Source: Typhlomys cinereus (Eukaryota > Chordata > Mammalia > Rodentia > Platacanthomyidae). From it: a DNA stretch of 64,000 nt. Below the pieces are notes generated by a model. It made no database searches. It saw nothing but the letters and a program-made list of their open reading frames with translations, and was not told the DNA's origin. Both the position numbers and the translations under genes were made by a program. Positions 34,101 to 45,405 of this stretch are shown piece after piece (position 1 is the first letter of the stretch; each line of letters starts with the position of its first letter). The DNA is taken from assembly GCA_023101885.1 (NCBI GenBank), contig JALPQD010000076.1, positions 1,816,397 to 1,880,396 on the forward strand, given 5' to 3'.

Positions 34101-34849
34101 GTTTCCCTGAAGGAAGGGTACATGGGCTCTCTTACAGCCTGTGGGAAAGAAGTGGAAAGACCAGCCAGGTTCCGGGAGAACAGCGGTAAACAGTGCAAAG
34201 GAGGAAGAGGAAGAGATTTAGAGAGGACCTGCTGTCGGGAGATGCCACACCCCACTGCAATGGTGTACAGCTGTCACTTCATTTCTAATCCTTCCCAGGA
34301 AAACACTGTGCAGGTGGGAACCAGACTCCAGCAACCAGCATGAATTAGAGGAATTCATTAGCTTCTTCTTCACCAGCAATTCCAGCTGCTCATACACTGT
34401 CATGAAAATGCAATGCTCTTGTGCAAACAGTATCCAGACATTTCTCATCTCCCTTTGTGACCATATTACGACTCTTAGACCTTGCTCTATAGACATTCTA
34501 GAAGGGTCTAAACAAAGGAAATGACAACTGACTTAGCATTTAAGAACAACACCTGGATGATGCATGGAGATTGGATTTAGGGCACAGAGGTGGATGTGAA
34601 GAGAGCAATTAAGGTTATTTCAGTGACCACGGAGGACTGAGGACAGCTATGGACTGAGGTGATGGTTAAATAGCAATTGGCTCATGGACCTGATCCTCAG
34701 ACCTCAATATTAGTGACAGTCCTACCTAAGTTAGCATTTATCCCCAGCATCTATAGAGCCAGTTAGACATGACCTCTACAGTTGATATTTATTCAATAAT
34801 ATTCAAAACTGCTCACTGAGTTCAGTGATACAAAATAAGATGCATGCTC
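31161..34849. other. Long unique block
   Basis: No gene seen. An A run (32707-32716) and T run (32720-32728) lie near 32.7 kb. The block is free of young SINEs and could hold conserved non-coding sequence, but I cannot show it. Confidence 0.35.
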
Positions 34850-34955
34850 TAAATCAGGAGCTGGGGTACGTGCCTGTAATTCCAGCTACTGAGGGAGGCT
34901 AAGGCAGAAAGATCATAAACATGGCCAGTCCGGGCTACAAAGCTTATAACATCTG
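34850..34955 (+). mobile_element. B1-like SINE fragment
   Basis: 'gtacgtgcctgtaattccag' and 'ctactgagggaggctaaggc' are the B1 5' portion. Confidence 0.65.
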
Positions 34956-35924
34956 GAATGGAAAATTCTTCCTATGATGTGAGGACCATTTCAGGGGTGT
35001 GTGCAAATGGATGGGACTATTGCATAGGAGATGAGTTTAGGTGTTTCTGGGGATCAGCCCCACTGCAGAAGAGAGCCCAGTGGGTGCTCTGGGGAGCAGT
35101 CCTTTTTCAGAGGAGAGACTCACAGGTTCTTCTAGAGACCAACACCAATGTACTGCCTCGTGGAGGTTTTGCTTGGCAAATACAGGCAAGGGGCCTTTCC
35201 AGATCCAGCAGTGGCTTGTGGGACAGGACAGAAGATAAGAAAGGAGGAAAAAAGAGGCAGGAAAGTATAACTTGCATTCCAAAGTTATGAGCAGTGCTTT
35301 GGACTGACATGTGAGATTTACGCAGAGTATCTTCTAGAAGGAAAATTTGAAAGTAGCCAAGACCTGTGAAGACAAGGTTCTTGAAAAAGCCAAGATCCAC
35401 TTTCCAAAACATAGTGTTACCAAAAAGGTGTAAGAAAAGAATGTGTAGGGCAAAGAAAATAGCCAGCACCTCGGCCTTTCTCCAGGCCAGTTTGAAAACA
35501 CTATCTACAATGAAAAATCTCACGGTACATTCTCCAGAGCTTTCCTTACATTCACATCTTCTGCAGGACTAAATCCCAGCTGGATACGCGCCTTTGCCCT
35601 GACTCCAGCTTCATTCCTCAGTTCATGTAGACATTCCGAATTAGTGCTAGAACCTCCACTATTTCCTGCTTTCATACCTCTGCACTTAGACCTTACCCTT
35701 TCTTCTTGAGAAGGCACCAAGGTACCTTTCTGCATTTGATTTGCGTGACTGACATCTACTTAGCTTTGCAAAATCTATGACTTAGCTCTGAAATTATCTC
35801 CTCTTGAAAGTTTTCCTTCTTACCATATTTCAATGACTTTCTTACCTAACCTTACATAATACTTAGTTGACATGAGAAGCCAAGTCTCTCTCCCTTGAGA
35901 AGAGAGGGGTGGACTGTGGCTCTT
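34956..35924. other. Unique sequence
   Basis: No gene or clear repeat. Confidence 0.35.
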
Positions 35925-36031
35925 ACACATGGTTCCCCACAACCACACTGACAGATGGTTCCCAGCACCTATTCCTGACACATGACCCCCAGCATCCACT
36001 CTTGACACATGGTCTCCAGCATCCACTACTG
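35925..36031. repeat. Minisatellite, about four 27-bp units
   Basis: Units start acacatgg/acagatgg and end in actg/cctg/cttg, with lengths 26, 27, 27 and 27. The last two are most alike (cccagcatccact / tccagcatccact). Confidence 0.9.
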
Positions 36032-36188
36032 ACACACGGCTTACTCATAACCATTTTTCAAGGGATTAAATAAAAACTAAATATCAGGAACAAAGTTGGT
36101 ATAGTTAAAAGATCTTTAAAAATTTTAGGTCATATGGAAGAGTGTTCAAATTTGAAAAGTGTTCTCAAACTCTCAAATTAATTTCTAA

Positions 36189-36207
36189 TTTTTTTATTAT
36201 TTATTCA

Positions 36208-36247
<40 letters not shown>

Positions 36248-36457
36248 ACCACAGGCGAATTTGGGAACCACCATGGACCGCCTCCACCTCCTCATTTACT
36301 CTGCCCTGGGATTCACAGGCTCTGCCCTACCAGGACCAGAAATGCAGGCCGCCCCCGCTTCCGCCCGGCATCTATACATGGGGTCTAGGATCCGAAATCA
36401 GGACCTTCTGCCTACAAGGCAGAGGCTTAACCCCTGAGCCACCTCTCCAGGCCCATC
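36189..36457 (-). mobile_element. tRNA-headed CpG-rich SINE, younger type, short TSD
   Basis: The minus strand begins near 'gcctggagaggtggctcagg' and ends at a (CA)n tail (GT 36211-36244 on plus). Target-site duplication ATTTCTAA at 36181-36188 and 36458-36465. Confidence 0.88.
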
Positions 36458-36787
36458 ATTTCTAAGATATTTTTATTCTGTGGATAGGCAGAGACAGAGA
36501 AAGACTAGATTACAAACTGAAGATCTTAGAACTTGAATCCTAAAAGTTAACCTTCAACTTGGCAGTGGATTTCTTTTTCTGTTCTCTAAAACCCAGGAAA
36601 AGTAATATTTTTAAATATGAAAAATAATGCTTTGGATCATTTAAATAAACTTTTCAAACCACGTGTATCAATCTATAAAGAAGATGTGAAGGAAGCCATA
36701 CATGCTAGATTGAAGGATTATGCTGAACTCAGGGAGAAACACTGAAGGTTTTTGAGTGGAGGAGGATCCACATATTAAGAGGCATTA
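36458..36787. other. Unique sequence
   Basis: Nothing recognisable. Confidence 0.3.
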
Positions 36788-37041
36788 CAGGGCTCAGGGG
36801 TTAAAAGTCATTGCCTCACAAGCAAAAAGACCCATGTTCAGATCCCCAGATCCCACATAAAAAATGCTGGGTGGAAATGGTTGCAGTCTGTAATTCCAGC
36901 TCTGGAAGGCAGAACCTAGGAAACCCCAGGACAAAGCAATAAGGAGGTAGAGCAATTGAGGAAAATTCCCAGTGTCACCCTTAAGCCTCAATAGGCACAC
37001 ACGCAAGTGACCTCGTGTACACACACACACATGCACACACA
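36788..37041 (+). mobile_element. tRNA-headed SINE, older type
   Basis: It starts at 'agggctcaggggttaaaagt' and has the body 'aaccccaggacaaagcaata' and a (CA)n end (37018-37041). Diverged. Confidence 0.7.

Positions 37042-37119
<78 letters not shown>
37042..37119. repeat. (GATA)n microsatellite
   Basis: About 19 nearly perfect ATAG/GATA units directly follow the SINE's CA tail. Confidence 0.97.
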
Positions 37120-39049
37120 GTATTGCCATTGTCTGTGTACAATGGACCAAAGGGATGAGCTGGGACTTGTAGGTAGATTGATCAACTGCTTGGTCTAGAT
37201 GGGAAGAGATACCAGCTTTGAGAGTTTGGTAGGTGTGTGACTGGTGAAGAGCAAAAAGGGATTTAAGGATGCTGAGGGTTGTTGCCTGGGAGATTGGGAG
37301 TTTCTCTTTGTTTCTGATTGAATTCAGCTGCATTCGGCAAGGTGGGAATGAGGTGCCCTGCAGGCACATGGAAACCCACACCTGACTCAGGAAGACTCAG
37401 GGGCTGGGATGTCTCTTCTTAGAGAGAGCAATCAAAGCCATGGCAATACACAAATTCACTGAAAACGCAGGAGTAAGCAGCGGGATGGAGGGAGAGGGAG
37501 CACGGGGCTCAGCTCGAGAAAGCTGACAGCACAGGGAAGTTATCACGAAAGTAGGTTAGTCTCTGCTCTCTAGACTTCCAGTCTGTGGGCAGCTCCATGC
37601 TGCCCTTCTGTGAACTGGCTTGCGACCATTGCAGATAACCTCTGCTCTGCTTCTGTCTCTCTTTTATTGGACATGTGGCATCTAAGTCACAAAGTTCACT
37701 GTTGCTAAGAAAAGACTTTTGACAAAAATTTCTTATAGCATTGGGTTTATGAGCTTCTTCCTTTTTTCATGTGCCATCAGGCCGTAGTTCTATATTTTTA
37801 GGCTTCCAGAGCTCTATAAATAGTATTTAGGTCTCTCTGACTCTTTCTAAGACATTTAATGATGTTCAGATCCCAGGCTGAAGCATCTTTTGGAAGTCTT
37901 TGGCTGGTAACAGTGTATTTCCTTTCACGAGTGGCTATTTCTGTCGATTATTACATATCTGCCATGTACCTCTATGTAATCAGAACGTCCCTTATCGGTA
38001 TATGGTGTCCAACATCATAGTAACCACAGCTCAGATGGTAATTATGGTGCAAGCTGAAAGCTCGTGGCAGGTGACATCAAGTTGCACAGGGTTCAAAACG
38101 CTTAGTGCTTTTTGAACAAGAAGCTTTGCATTTTTATTTTGCATGAGACCCACAAATTATGCCACCAGTCCAGCTGAGGAGCTTAAGACATGTCCAAGCA
38201 ATCACAGAAAGGGTCAGCAGGATCCTGCCTGGAAATAAGGTTTGGAGCGGCCTGTAGGTCTCTGCAGGCTGGAGCTTCGGGATGTGACCCCAAGGGACTT
38301 TCTATAATCCTCTTCCAGGTCAGCCTGGGGAGGGACCGGGCTCACCCACAGTGCGGGAAGAGTCTCCTTCGAGGCATGTGTCTGGGAAACAGCTGCTGGC
38401 CCTGCTCAGCTGAAGAATTTAGCTGCAAAAATCTCATTTGGAGCTCCCTAATTAAGCTAATGAAGTCAGATCATTTGAATCTGCTCGTGGTCCAGCTCCA
38501 GCTAATCCTAGCATGAATGGATAATTGTGACTCCGCGGCATATGTAGCCCTTTTTATTACGATGCGCAAGCCAGGCAACATCTTCTTCGTGTGATTTTTT
38601 TTTTCCCCTCAAAAACTTGGCAAAGAAACTGAGTTTCCTTAGCCAAAGTCAGTGTTTGAAGTGAAGCAAAATGGTAACACCTTCAAATTTAATCAGGCAT
38701 GCTCCCATTTTACAACCTTAGACTGACCACTGTAAACACAGCTCCTTGTTCTTAAAGGCCCTATTTGATCCTTGTTTTAAAGAACACTTATGAGTAATAA
38801 ACACTGCCACAAAGGGAGTTCCCAACACAGGCTGCCGTTTGGTGAGGTGCACACAAGCTGTGTTTCCATTCCCCCCACCCCCTCGCATGCTACAAAGTCA
38901 GAAAACTCTCTAATTAGTCTTTCAGCGACATCAAAGTATTGTCCAGAGACACAAACATCTTCATGATGTCAGAAGGCACTATCCAATCCAGTGACTAAAG
39001 AGATCATTCTGTTTGATCTCCATGTCAGTCAAGACTTCTGTTCCACTGA
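37120..39049. other. Long unique block
   Basis: No gene. The part 38400-38560 has several TAAT cores (TAATTA at 38449-38454, gctaat at 38456 and 38500, gataattg near 38519) and low repeat content, like a homeodomain-rich enhancer. This is inference. Confidence 0.35.
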
Positions 39050-39275
39050 GTCCTTACACCTCGTCAGAGAGGAGGACCCAGAGGGAAGTTTGACATGCAC
39101 ACTAAAGGATGCTCCAGGAATGGAGGGGGGGCACACCTCTGGGAGAAAGGGAGGGAGGGGGAAAGGAAAGGGAAAAGATGGGGAGGGAGCAAGGGGATCC
39201 AGGGAGGGATGGAGGGAGGGAGGAAAATGGGGTACTTATTAACTTTGTATGAGTGGAAGAAAAAAAAAAGACTGT
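39050..39275 (+). mobile_element. L1 3' UTR end with G-rich polypurine tract
   Basis: 'gtccttacacctcgtcagag' and 'gaggacccagagggaagttt' are followed by a GGGA-rich tract (39120-39232) and 'ggtacttattaactttgtat' plus an A tail. It is collinear with 52905-53140. A purine-rich tract is a known hallmark of L1 3' UTRs. Confidence 0.7.
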
Positions 39276-39289
39276 CCTTTCTGTCTCTA

Positions 39290-39545
39290 CTTTCACATAT
39301 GGGTGTGTTGCACGTGTATATCATGTCAATCAGTGTGCGGCTGCATGTGTGTGTAGCCCAGAGGTTGATATTGGGAGCATCCTCGATCGCTCTTCTACTT
39401 TATTCTTTTTGAGACAGGCTCTCTAAACAAACCCAGACCTTACCAATAAGACTTCTGATTGGCCAATTTGTTCTGGAGATTCCCAAACTGGCCACCACAC
39501 CCACCTGGCATTTCAGGTGGGAGACATCTCCTCCATCCCCAAGAT
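39290..39545 (-). mobile_element. SINE, B4-like, diverged
   Basis: It shares 'gttgatattgggagcatcct' and a 'gagacaggctctctaaac' segment with 2260-2543, in the same orientation. Confidence 0.45.
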
Positions 39546-39749
39546 TGTTCTCTATGAAATATTTCCACTTTCTGTTTCAAGTTACAACTGAATTCAAGTC
39601 ACTTTCCCACTATGGTATTTATTGATTGTTACTGAGTATTCAAACTATTAATCCAATATCAGGCTATTTTTAGTATGATCTATGGTTTTGCTTCTACCTC
39701 TCTTCTTGTAAGTTGACTTCTAAACATTATTAGAAAATACAAGAGCCAG

Positions 39750-39860
39750 TTTTGGTGGTGCATGAAGTGCTGACTATGCTGAAGGGGTAAAGGCAGGAGA
39801 ATCAGAAATACAAGAAACACTTACAAATATCCAGGTTGGGTAATAATAATAATAATAACA
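39750..39860 (+). mobile_element. Degenerate B1-like SINE with (AAT)n tail
   Basis: 'gttttggtggtgcatgaagt' and 'aaggcaggagaatcagaaat' are weak B1 matches, followed by a short aataataat run (39841-39857). Confidence 0.5.
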
Positions 39861-40439
39861 GTAGATAACATTTACATCTTTAATTTAAAAGCTTCAATTG
39901 AGACTAGTAGTGGTACGTATTTACAAGGTATTGTATGACAGTTCAATGAACATAATAGAGGATGCTAAGTGATCACTCTCTTTGTATGTCAGACACTCTG
40001 CAAGTGCTTTGTGTATATTATCAGTTAATTCTTCCATTATTATGAGAACTAGGAAGAACCTTGGTCTCCATCACTGGTGAAAACTGGAAGCTCAGAAGGA
40101 GAAAGATCTCTGCCCTACAATCTCCAAGTAAACTTCATTCTGGTCAGCCAGGCCCCAACTATAAGGCTTCCATTTCAGAGCACACTAAGAACTTCGGATG
40201 CTCAGAACACCCATCTGAACTCTGGAGGGGCAGACTCTCCAGCTGCTACCAAGCACCTGTTGATGGTGTGCGTGGCTGGTTGCTCCATGCAAGGGATATC
40301 CAGATCTGCAGCACAAAGTCCACTCTCTGTGGCAACCTTATGCATTTCCTTAGTAGATATACAGCCCACCACCCCTGCTTGCTGAGACTGAAGGGATTTC
40401 CCAAATCATGAGACTTTCTATTTTAAAATCAGAAAAAAG
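39861..40439. other. Unique sequence
   Basis: No gene. Two overlapping open frames of about 100-116 codons at 40061-40411 have no recognisable domain. Confidence 0.35.
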
Positions 40440-40680
40440 GCTGGGGAGATGACTTATTAAATAAAGTCTTTGCCTCAAAGCAAAAGGACCTGAGCTCAGA
40501 TCTCCAGGCAGAAATGGCAGCATTTTATAATTCTGGTCCTAGAAGGGGGAGCCTGGGAAACCTCAGAGCCAAACAATAAGGAGATAGACAGCTCAGGATG
40601 ATTACTTATGTCATCCTTGGGTGTTCACAGGCATACATACTCAAATGCCCTCTTGTACGTTAATTAATTAATTAATTAAT
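40440..40680 (+). mobile_element. tRNA-headed SINE, older type, with TTAA tail
   Basis: It starts 'ggctggggagatgacttatt', has a B-box-like 'gagctcagatc' and ends in a (TTAA)n run (40662-40680) instead of CA. Confidence 0.7.
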
Positions 40681-40869
40681 TCAAGAAAAGTCCCTGTCAT
40701 ACCACAACGGGTTGGTACTGAACTAACAGAAAAGCAAGTTAGTATCACTGGAGACTGGAAAAAAAGATGCAGACAGGCTTTGGCTTATGACTTGCTCAGC
40801 CTACAATCTTTGACTCGAGGATGTGCTTTGTAAGCAATACATAGTAGAAATCATACTTGGAGTTTCATT

Positions 40870-40955
40870 TCTGCTAGACAGTGCTAAAGATGGAGCCCAC
40901 ATCCTCCAGTATGCTAAGCAAGTGTACTTCCTCTGAACTATACCTCTAACCCCAA
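40870..40955 (-). mobile_element. ID-like SINE, minus orientation
   Basis: 'ctgaactatacctctaaccc' is the reverse of an ID head. The body 'tatgctaagcaagtgtactt' fits. Confidence 0.6.
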
Positions 40956-42627
40956 GGAATTTGGAACTTGGATCCTTTCTGGGGCCAGAGCTATGTGGTC
41001 AGATCCTCTCTCAAGATGCCAAACAGCAGCAGTGACCACAGCTCCCAGTCAACCCTCCGTGTTGTGATGCAGAGGTAGGACACGGGAGGTCAAGTGGCTT
41101 AAATACATATTTGTATTTAATCATGAAAAACTTTTCACTTACAATGAGTTTATTAGGCGAGAACTCCATAACAAGTCAGAAAATTTCTGTGCACACGTCC
41201 TTGTTTTTGAGGCTTCTTCTGAGCATAAACATGGAGGCAGAATGTGTTGCCTACAAATTTATACAAACCCGAGGTCTCCACAGTGCTAGCTGTAAGGTTC
41301 AGAGCCAGGGACCAAGTCAGGAAAATCCAGTCTCCAAGGAAGACCTCTTCCATAGTTCAAAAGAACCACATTCAAGAGACTTACAAATAGGAGAACTACG
41401 AGGCTTCCTCTCTTGTTAATGGCCTCCTTTCTCTTCTCTTGTAACCCACCCCGTGACACTTGACTCAAGAGCAAATGTCAGAGACGACAGTTCAGCTGGG
41501 CCTCCACTCTCGTTACACCCTGCCCCAACCTTTATCTGGGACAGGTGGTCCAAGGGCACCAGCGCAGACATACTGGAGGAAGTACAATTTCTTCCAGGCA
41601 GACACAGCAGCCTCTACCCAGAAAACCCTTTGCACATTTAGGTGGAAGCCAATATGGTGGATGAACTTACAGGGGTTTCACAAAGCTGTGTGAAGGAATC
41701 CTGTACTAGAAAGATAAACAGCTTTCCTTTCTTTCACGTTGATTTTGATACTTCTTGTTGGACAGTCTCTCGTTTATAATCCCGTGGGCATGTATTCAAG
41801 GCCCATGATGATGCCAGTGATGAAGCCCACATGTGAAATGAGACCCATTGTAACCACAGATGTGCTGCTGGGGGCCGGGTGTGACGGGGGTGGGGAAGCG
41901 TCAGCTGAGCACATTACAATGCGATGCTCTATGTGCTGTTTACCAGCTGCACAATAGCCCAGATGGGAAGCTTTTCACTAGAGGTCGAAGCCCTCCATAA
42001 AGTGGATTCTAGAGAGAGGAGAGGGGAAGCCAATTGCCTTTGGAAGGATGAACTGGGTTTGAGATCAAAGAGACACGAAGTACTCGATAGTGGCCGCTGG
42101 TGTTTCTGACTGAATCAGGGGCGATACTTATAATAGCATCTTCTGGAGACCACTGATGCCTATATCATATAAATAATTAAACTGATCTACCAATTATATG
42201 AGCTAGGTTTAACTAGGACACTCGAATGCACTTTTTTATTTGTATTTTAGTTTTGAAGTTGGAATGGGAGCAGTCCTGAAAATAAGCAAACATGAATCTA
42301 GTTTCTCCACAATCTCTCAAAAAGCTATTTGTTGGTTGAAAAAAAAAAAGCCAATGACAGGTAGTATGTTACTGTTATGGAATTAACATAGGAATTGCCT
42401 AATAATTGGCAAGAAATTTCCTTATAAACAAAATATGCCGTTTCACCTTATTCCCTATCGAGTAGTTTGCATTCATGACTGAAATGAAAATTCTAGAGGA
42501 GGGATAGAATCTGTAATATACAATAAGCATATAGCAGCTCCTTATATGTTCATTGTTGAATATATGACTACATGAATGACAATAGCTTATGTGAGGGAGG
42601 ATTTCTTCCCTTAAATTATAAGAGCTT
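40956..42627. other. Unique sequence
   Basis: No gene. Short open frames at 41111-41419 and 41453-41693 lack recognisable domains. An A run lies at 42341-42350. Confidence 0.35.
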
Positions 42628-42860
42628 GGGCTCAGGGGTTAAAACTCTGTCTCAAAAGCAGAAGATCCTGAGTTTGGATCCCAAATCCCATGTAAAAACT
42701 CCAGGCAGAAATGGCGATGGCCTGTACTTCAGCCCTGGTGAGCAGAGCCTGGTAAATCCCAGAAAAGCAAGAAGGAGGTAGAAGCAGTTCAGGATGATTC
42801 CCAAAGTCACACTTGGTCTTCCACAGGGACACACAGTGCCCTCTGATACACACACACACA

Positions 42861-42914
<54 letters not shown>

Positions 42915-42950
42915 CACACACGCACACACACACACACGCATGCACAAAAA
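42628..42950 (+). mobile_element. tRNA-headed SINE with long (CA)n tail, older type
   Basis: It starts near 'gggctcaggggttaaaactc', has a B-box-like 'gagtttggatc', and ends in a CA tract of about 100 nt with CG and GA interruptions (42849-42944). Confidence 0.78.
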
Positions 42951-43224
42951 AATTATTGCAGAACTTTCATAGAACTTGGATTTTCTAATAGCCTTTAAAT
43001 TCTCTCTAAATGACATAGTACTTAACAAAATATAAGTACTATGTAAATGGATTTTTTTTCTACTATGCTGTTTACTGGTAACAAGGAAAGGTGCACACCT
43101 GCTTAGTACAGGCACATTTTTTTTTTTAAGAACTATCTTTTGATCTGCAGTTGGCTGAATCCATGAATGCAGAATGCACCAGTATAGAGGGCTTCACTTA
43201 CTAAAAGCTACCAAGAGCAGAGCA
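42951..43224. other. Unique sequence
   Basis: Nothing recognisable except T runs near 43052 and 43119. Confidence 0.3.
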
Positions 43225-43450
43225 TTCATGTTAGTCACTGTTCTTGCTATGATGAAGCACCCGAGAAGGGTTCCTTTCAGCTCAGAGTTGTGAAGGTTTC
43301 AGTGCTCAGTTCTTCACCGTGATGAGACAGAGCCCTGGGCAGAAGGGAGGGCCCAGCAAACAGCAAGAAAGCAGAAAAACACCCTTACAAGCCACGCTCC
43401 TAGTAATCTGCTTTCTCCAAGGCCCCAGTCTAATTTTGCTTAGCAGCTCA
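43225..43450 (-). repeat. Diverged rodent dispersed repeat, minus orientation
   Basis: 'ctgttcttgctatgatgaag' followed by 'tttcagctcagagttgtgaa' matches the reversed end of LTR-like/hAT-like rodent repeats. Family not resolved. Confidence 0.45.
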
Positions 43451-45289
43451 TTATCAAGAAAGACACGAACACAATAGCATTTTAAAATAAAATTGCGTTC
43501 TAAAGATTTGAAAATTAAACCATGCTAACATTATGTTATGACATTTATTCTCATACTCCCTATGTAATCACCCCACCTTACATACTTGCCTTTTTAAGCT
43601 AACAAGAACTCAGTTCTCATCTGAGCACCCACAGACTTCCCATCCTCTCTGGAAGTCTTGTCCAAAGCACATCTTCTTACGGCACATGTGAGCTTTTTCT
43701 GTGCATGTTTCAGAGTGGGCTGCAGGGGATATGGCTGCTGCTTCCCACCGTGGTTGGGATAAGTTCACCTGATTCTCTGCTGCCTTTCTCTCTCTGAACT
43801 TAACTTCTTATTGGTGGGGAGGAAGAAACACACTAGGCAACCGGGTTTCCTGTGGGAAAGACACCTCATTGCTTGTGGCTTTAGGAGGCTCCATCAACTA
43901 CCAGAACTTGGCTTACCTCCCTCTGAACACTCTATACCTGGACACCACACTCCCAAAGCCATCACGCCAGAAGCTGCAATTCCATCAGAGCCTTTGTTTT
44001 CCGTCTTCCGGTTCTATCTAAGCTCAGGCCTGGGTCCCGTGAGCTTCACTACACTTTCTGATATCTCTCCCAGAGAGAAATGTTATACCTCCTGCAGGCC
44101 AAAATGCCCTCCTTCAACAGCTCAGAAAGATGTGACTCAGAGGTGCCTTCCAAGCTCCAAATCAGAAAACATACAGCCTCTGGTTACTGCAAAGATGAGA
44201 CTCTATCTATCTTCCAGAAACTTCTGGGTTACCAAATCAGTCGCCTTGCCCAAGCATTCAGTCCTTTTCCATTTTTGGTACAGTCGCATCACCGCGAGTC
44301 CCGAGGCTTTGTTTCTTTGACTTGAATCTGAATTCGCTCTTGTTTTGTGATGGCAGATGCTTCCCTGGATAAATGTCTTCATTCTGGTCCCCAGCCACTT
44401 GGAACTCTGAATACATGCTTCAAGGAGTTCTCATACATCACAGGGCATCCAGTGTTCCCCAGCAACACTTCATTCATGTGATTCTCTAGTCTGATGTGGC
44501 AGATCTTCAGGGGGCTGCTCACATCATTGGGGCTAGCCTGGGAGATTCAGTAAGGTTTCTTGCTTATCCAAAAGCTGCATATTAACTGTACACAGGACGG
44601 TCTTCACTTGCCAAGCAACGTCCCTCCAGGGCTGCCCCATGTGACCTGTCTATAGCAGGACAGCTCTGGCTTTCTTACAGTGTGGCAGCCAAGACCCAAG
44701 ATCATGAACGTACAGCCTTCAGGCCTTCCTAAGATCTGGCACTGGCTGCTTACACGACATTCTCTGAGCCAAGCAAGGTATGTCGCTGTTGCATAATCGA
44801 AGGAAGGAAATTTGCCTTTACCTCTCTATGAGAGCAAAGAATCTATGGCCCACCTTTTCCCATCACAATGTGCCACCTGCAGCCCTCCTCCCACAGCCAA
44901 GGGCAAAGGGCAAAGCAGTCCCCAGTCAGTATCACGTGACTCTTCCCTCATCCCTGCTATGTCACCTGCACTGGGTTCAGGTTGGTGGTAGCATTTAGGA
45001 TCCTTGAGTGAATTCACCAAACAAGTCTTTGTAGACCCCAACCCCAAAACACCTTGTTCATGATGAGCTCACTATCCTCAGCTGAGGAGGCCGACTGGAT
45101 TCACCTGTTTTCTTCACAGTTCATCAACCTCAAGGCCAGGTTTCATCTCCAGCTCTGACCATCTTCAATTCACAGCACCTCTGGTCTGGAGTTGGTTCTA
45201 AGTGTTCTGGTTGGCAGGACCCACTCTTTGCTGTGGAGAGAGTTCTCTCTTGAATCTGATAGCTGCTTCTCATTCTGGGGAAGGCCTTG
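43451..45289. other. Unique block
   Basis: No gene seen. An open frame of 169 codons (43811-44320) has no recognisable domain and no splice or homology support. Confidence 0.35.
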
Positions 45290-45346
45290 GGAGAGTTTCA
45301 TGTGTCAACTTGACCAGGCTGGAGTTCCCAAATAAACCACACCACA

Positions 45347-45392
<46 letters not shown>

Positions 45393-45405
45393 GCACGCAC
45401 GCCCA
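45290..45405 (-). repeat. Family A fragment and (CA)n microsatellite
   Basis: 'catgtgtcaacttgaccagg' matches the reversed family A end. A CA/CG repeat at about 45347-45400 follows. Confidence 0.5.

Noticed and set aside
37042..37119. Regular short repeats considered as a CRISPR array
   Set aside because: Pure GATA units with no spacers; a eukaryotic microsatellite.
36794..37381. 195-codon minus-strand open frame with repeated Ser-Ile-Tyr-Leu
   Set aside because: The repeated peptide comes from the (GATA)n microsatellite and the flank is a SINE.
43811..44320. 169-codon plus-strand open frame
   Set aside because: No recognisable domain, no paralogue-like motif, no promoter or splice context; length is within chance for a 64-kb window.
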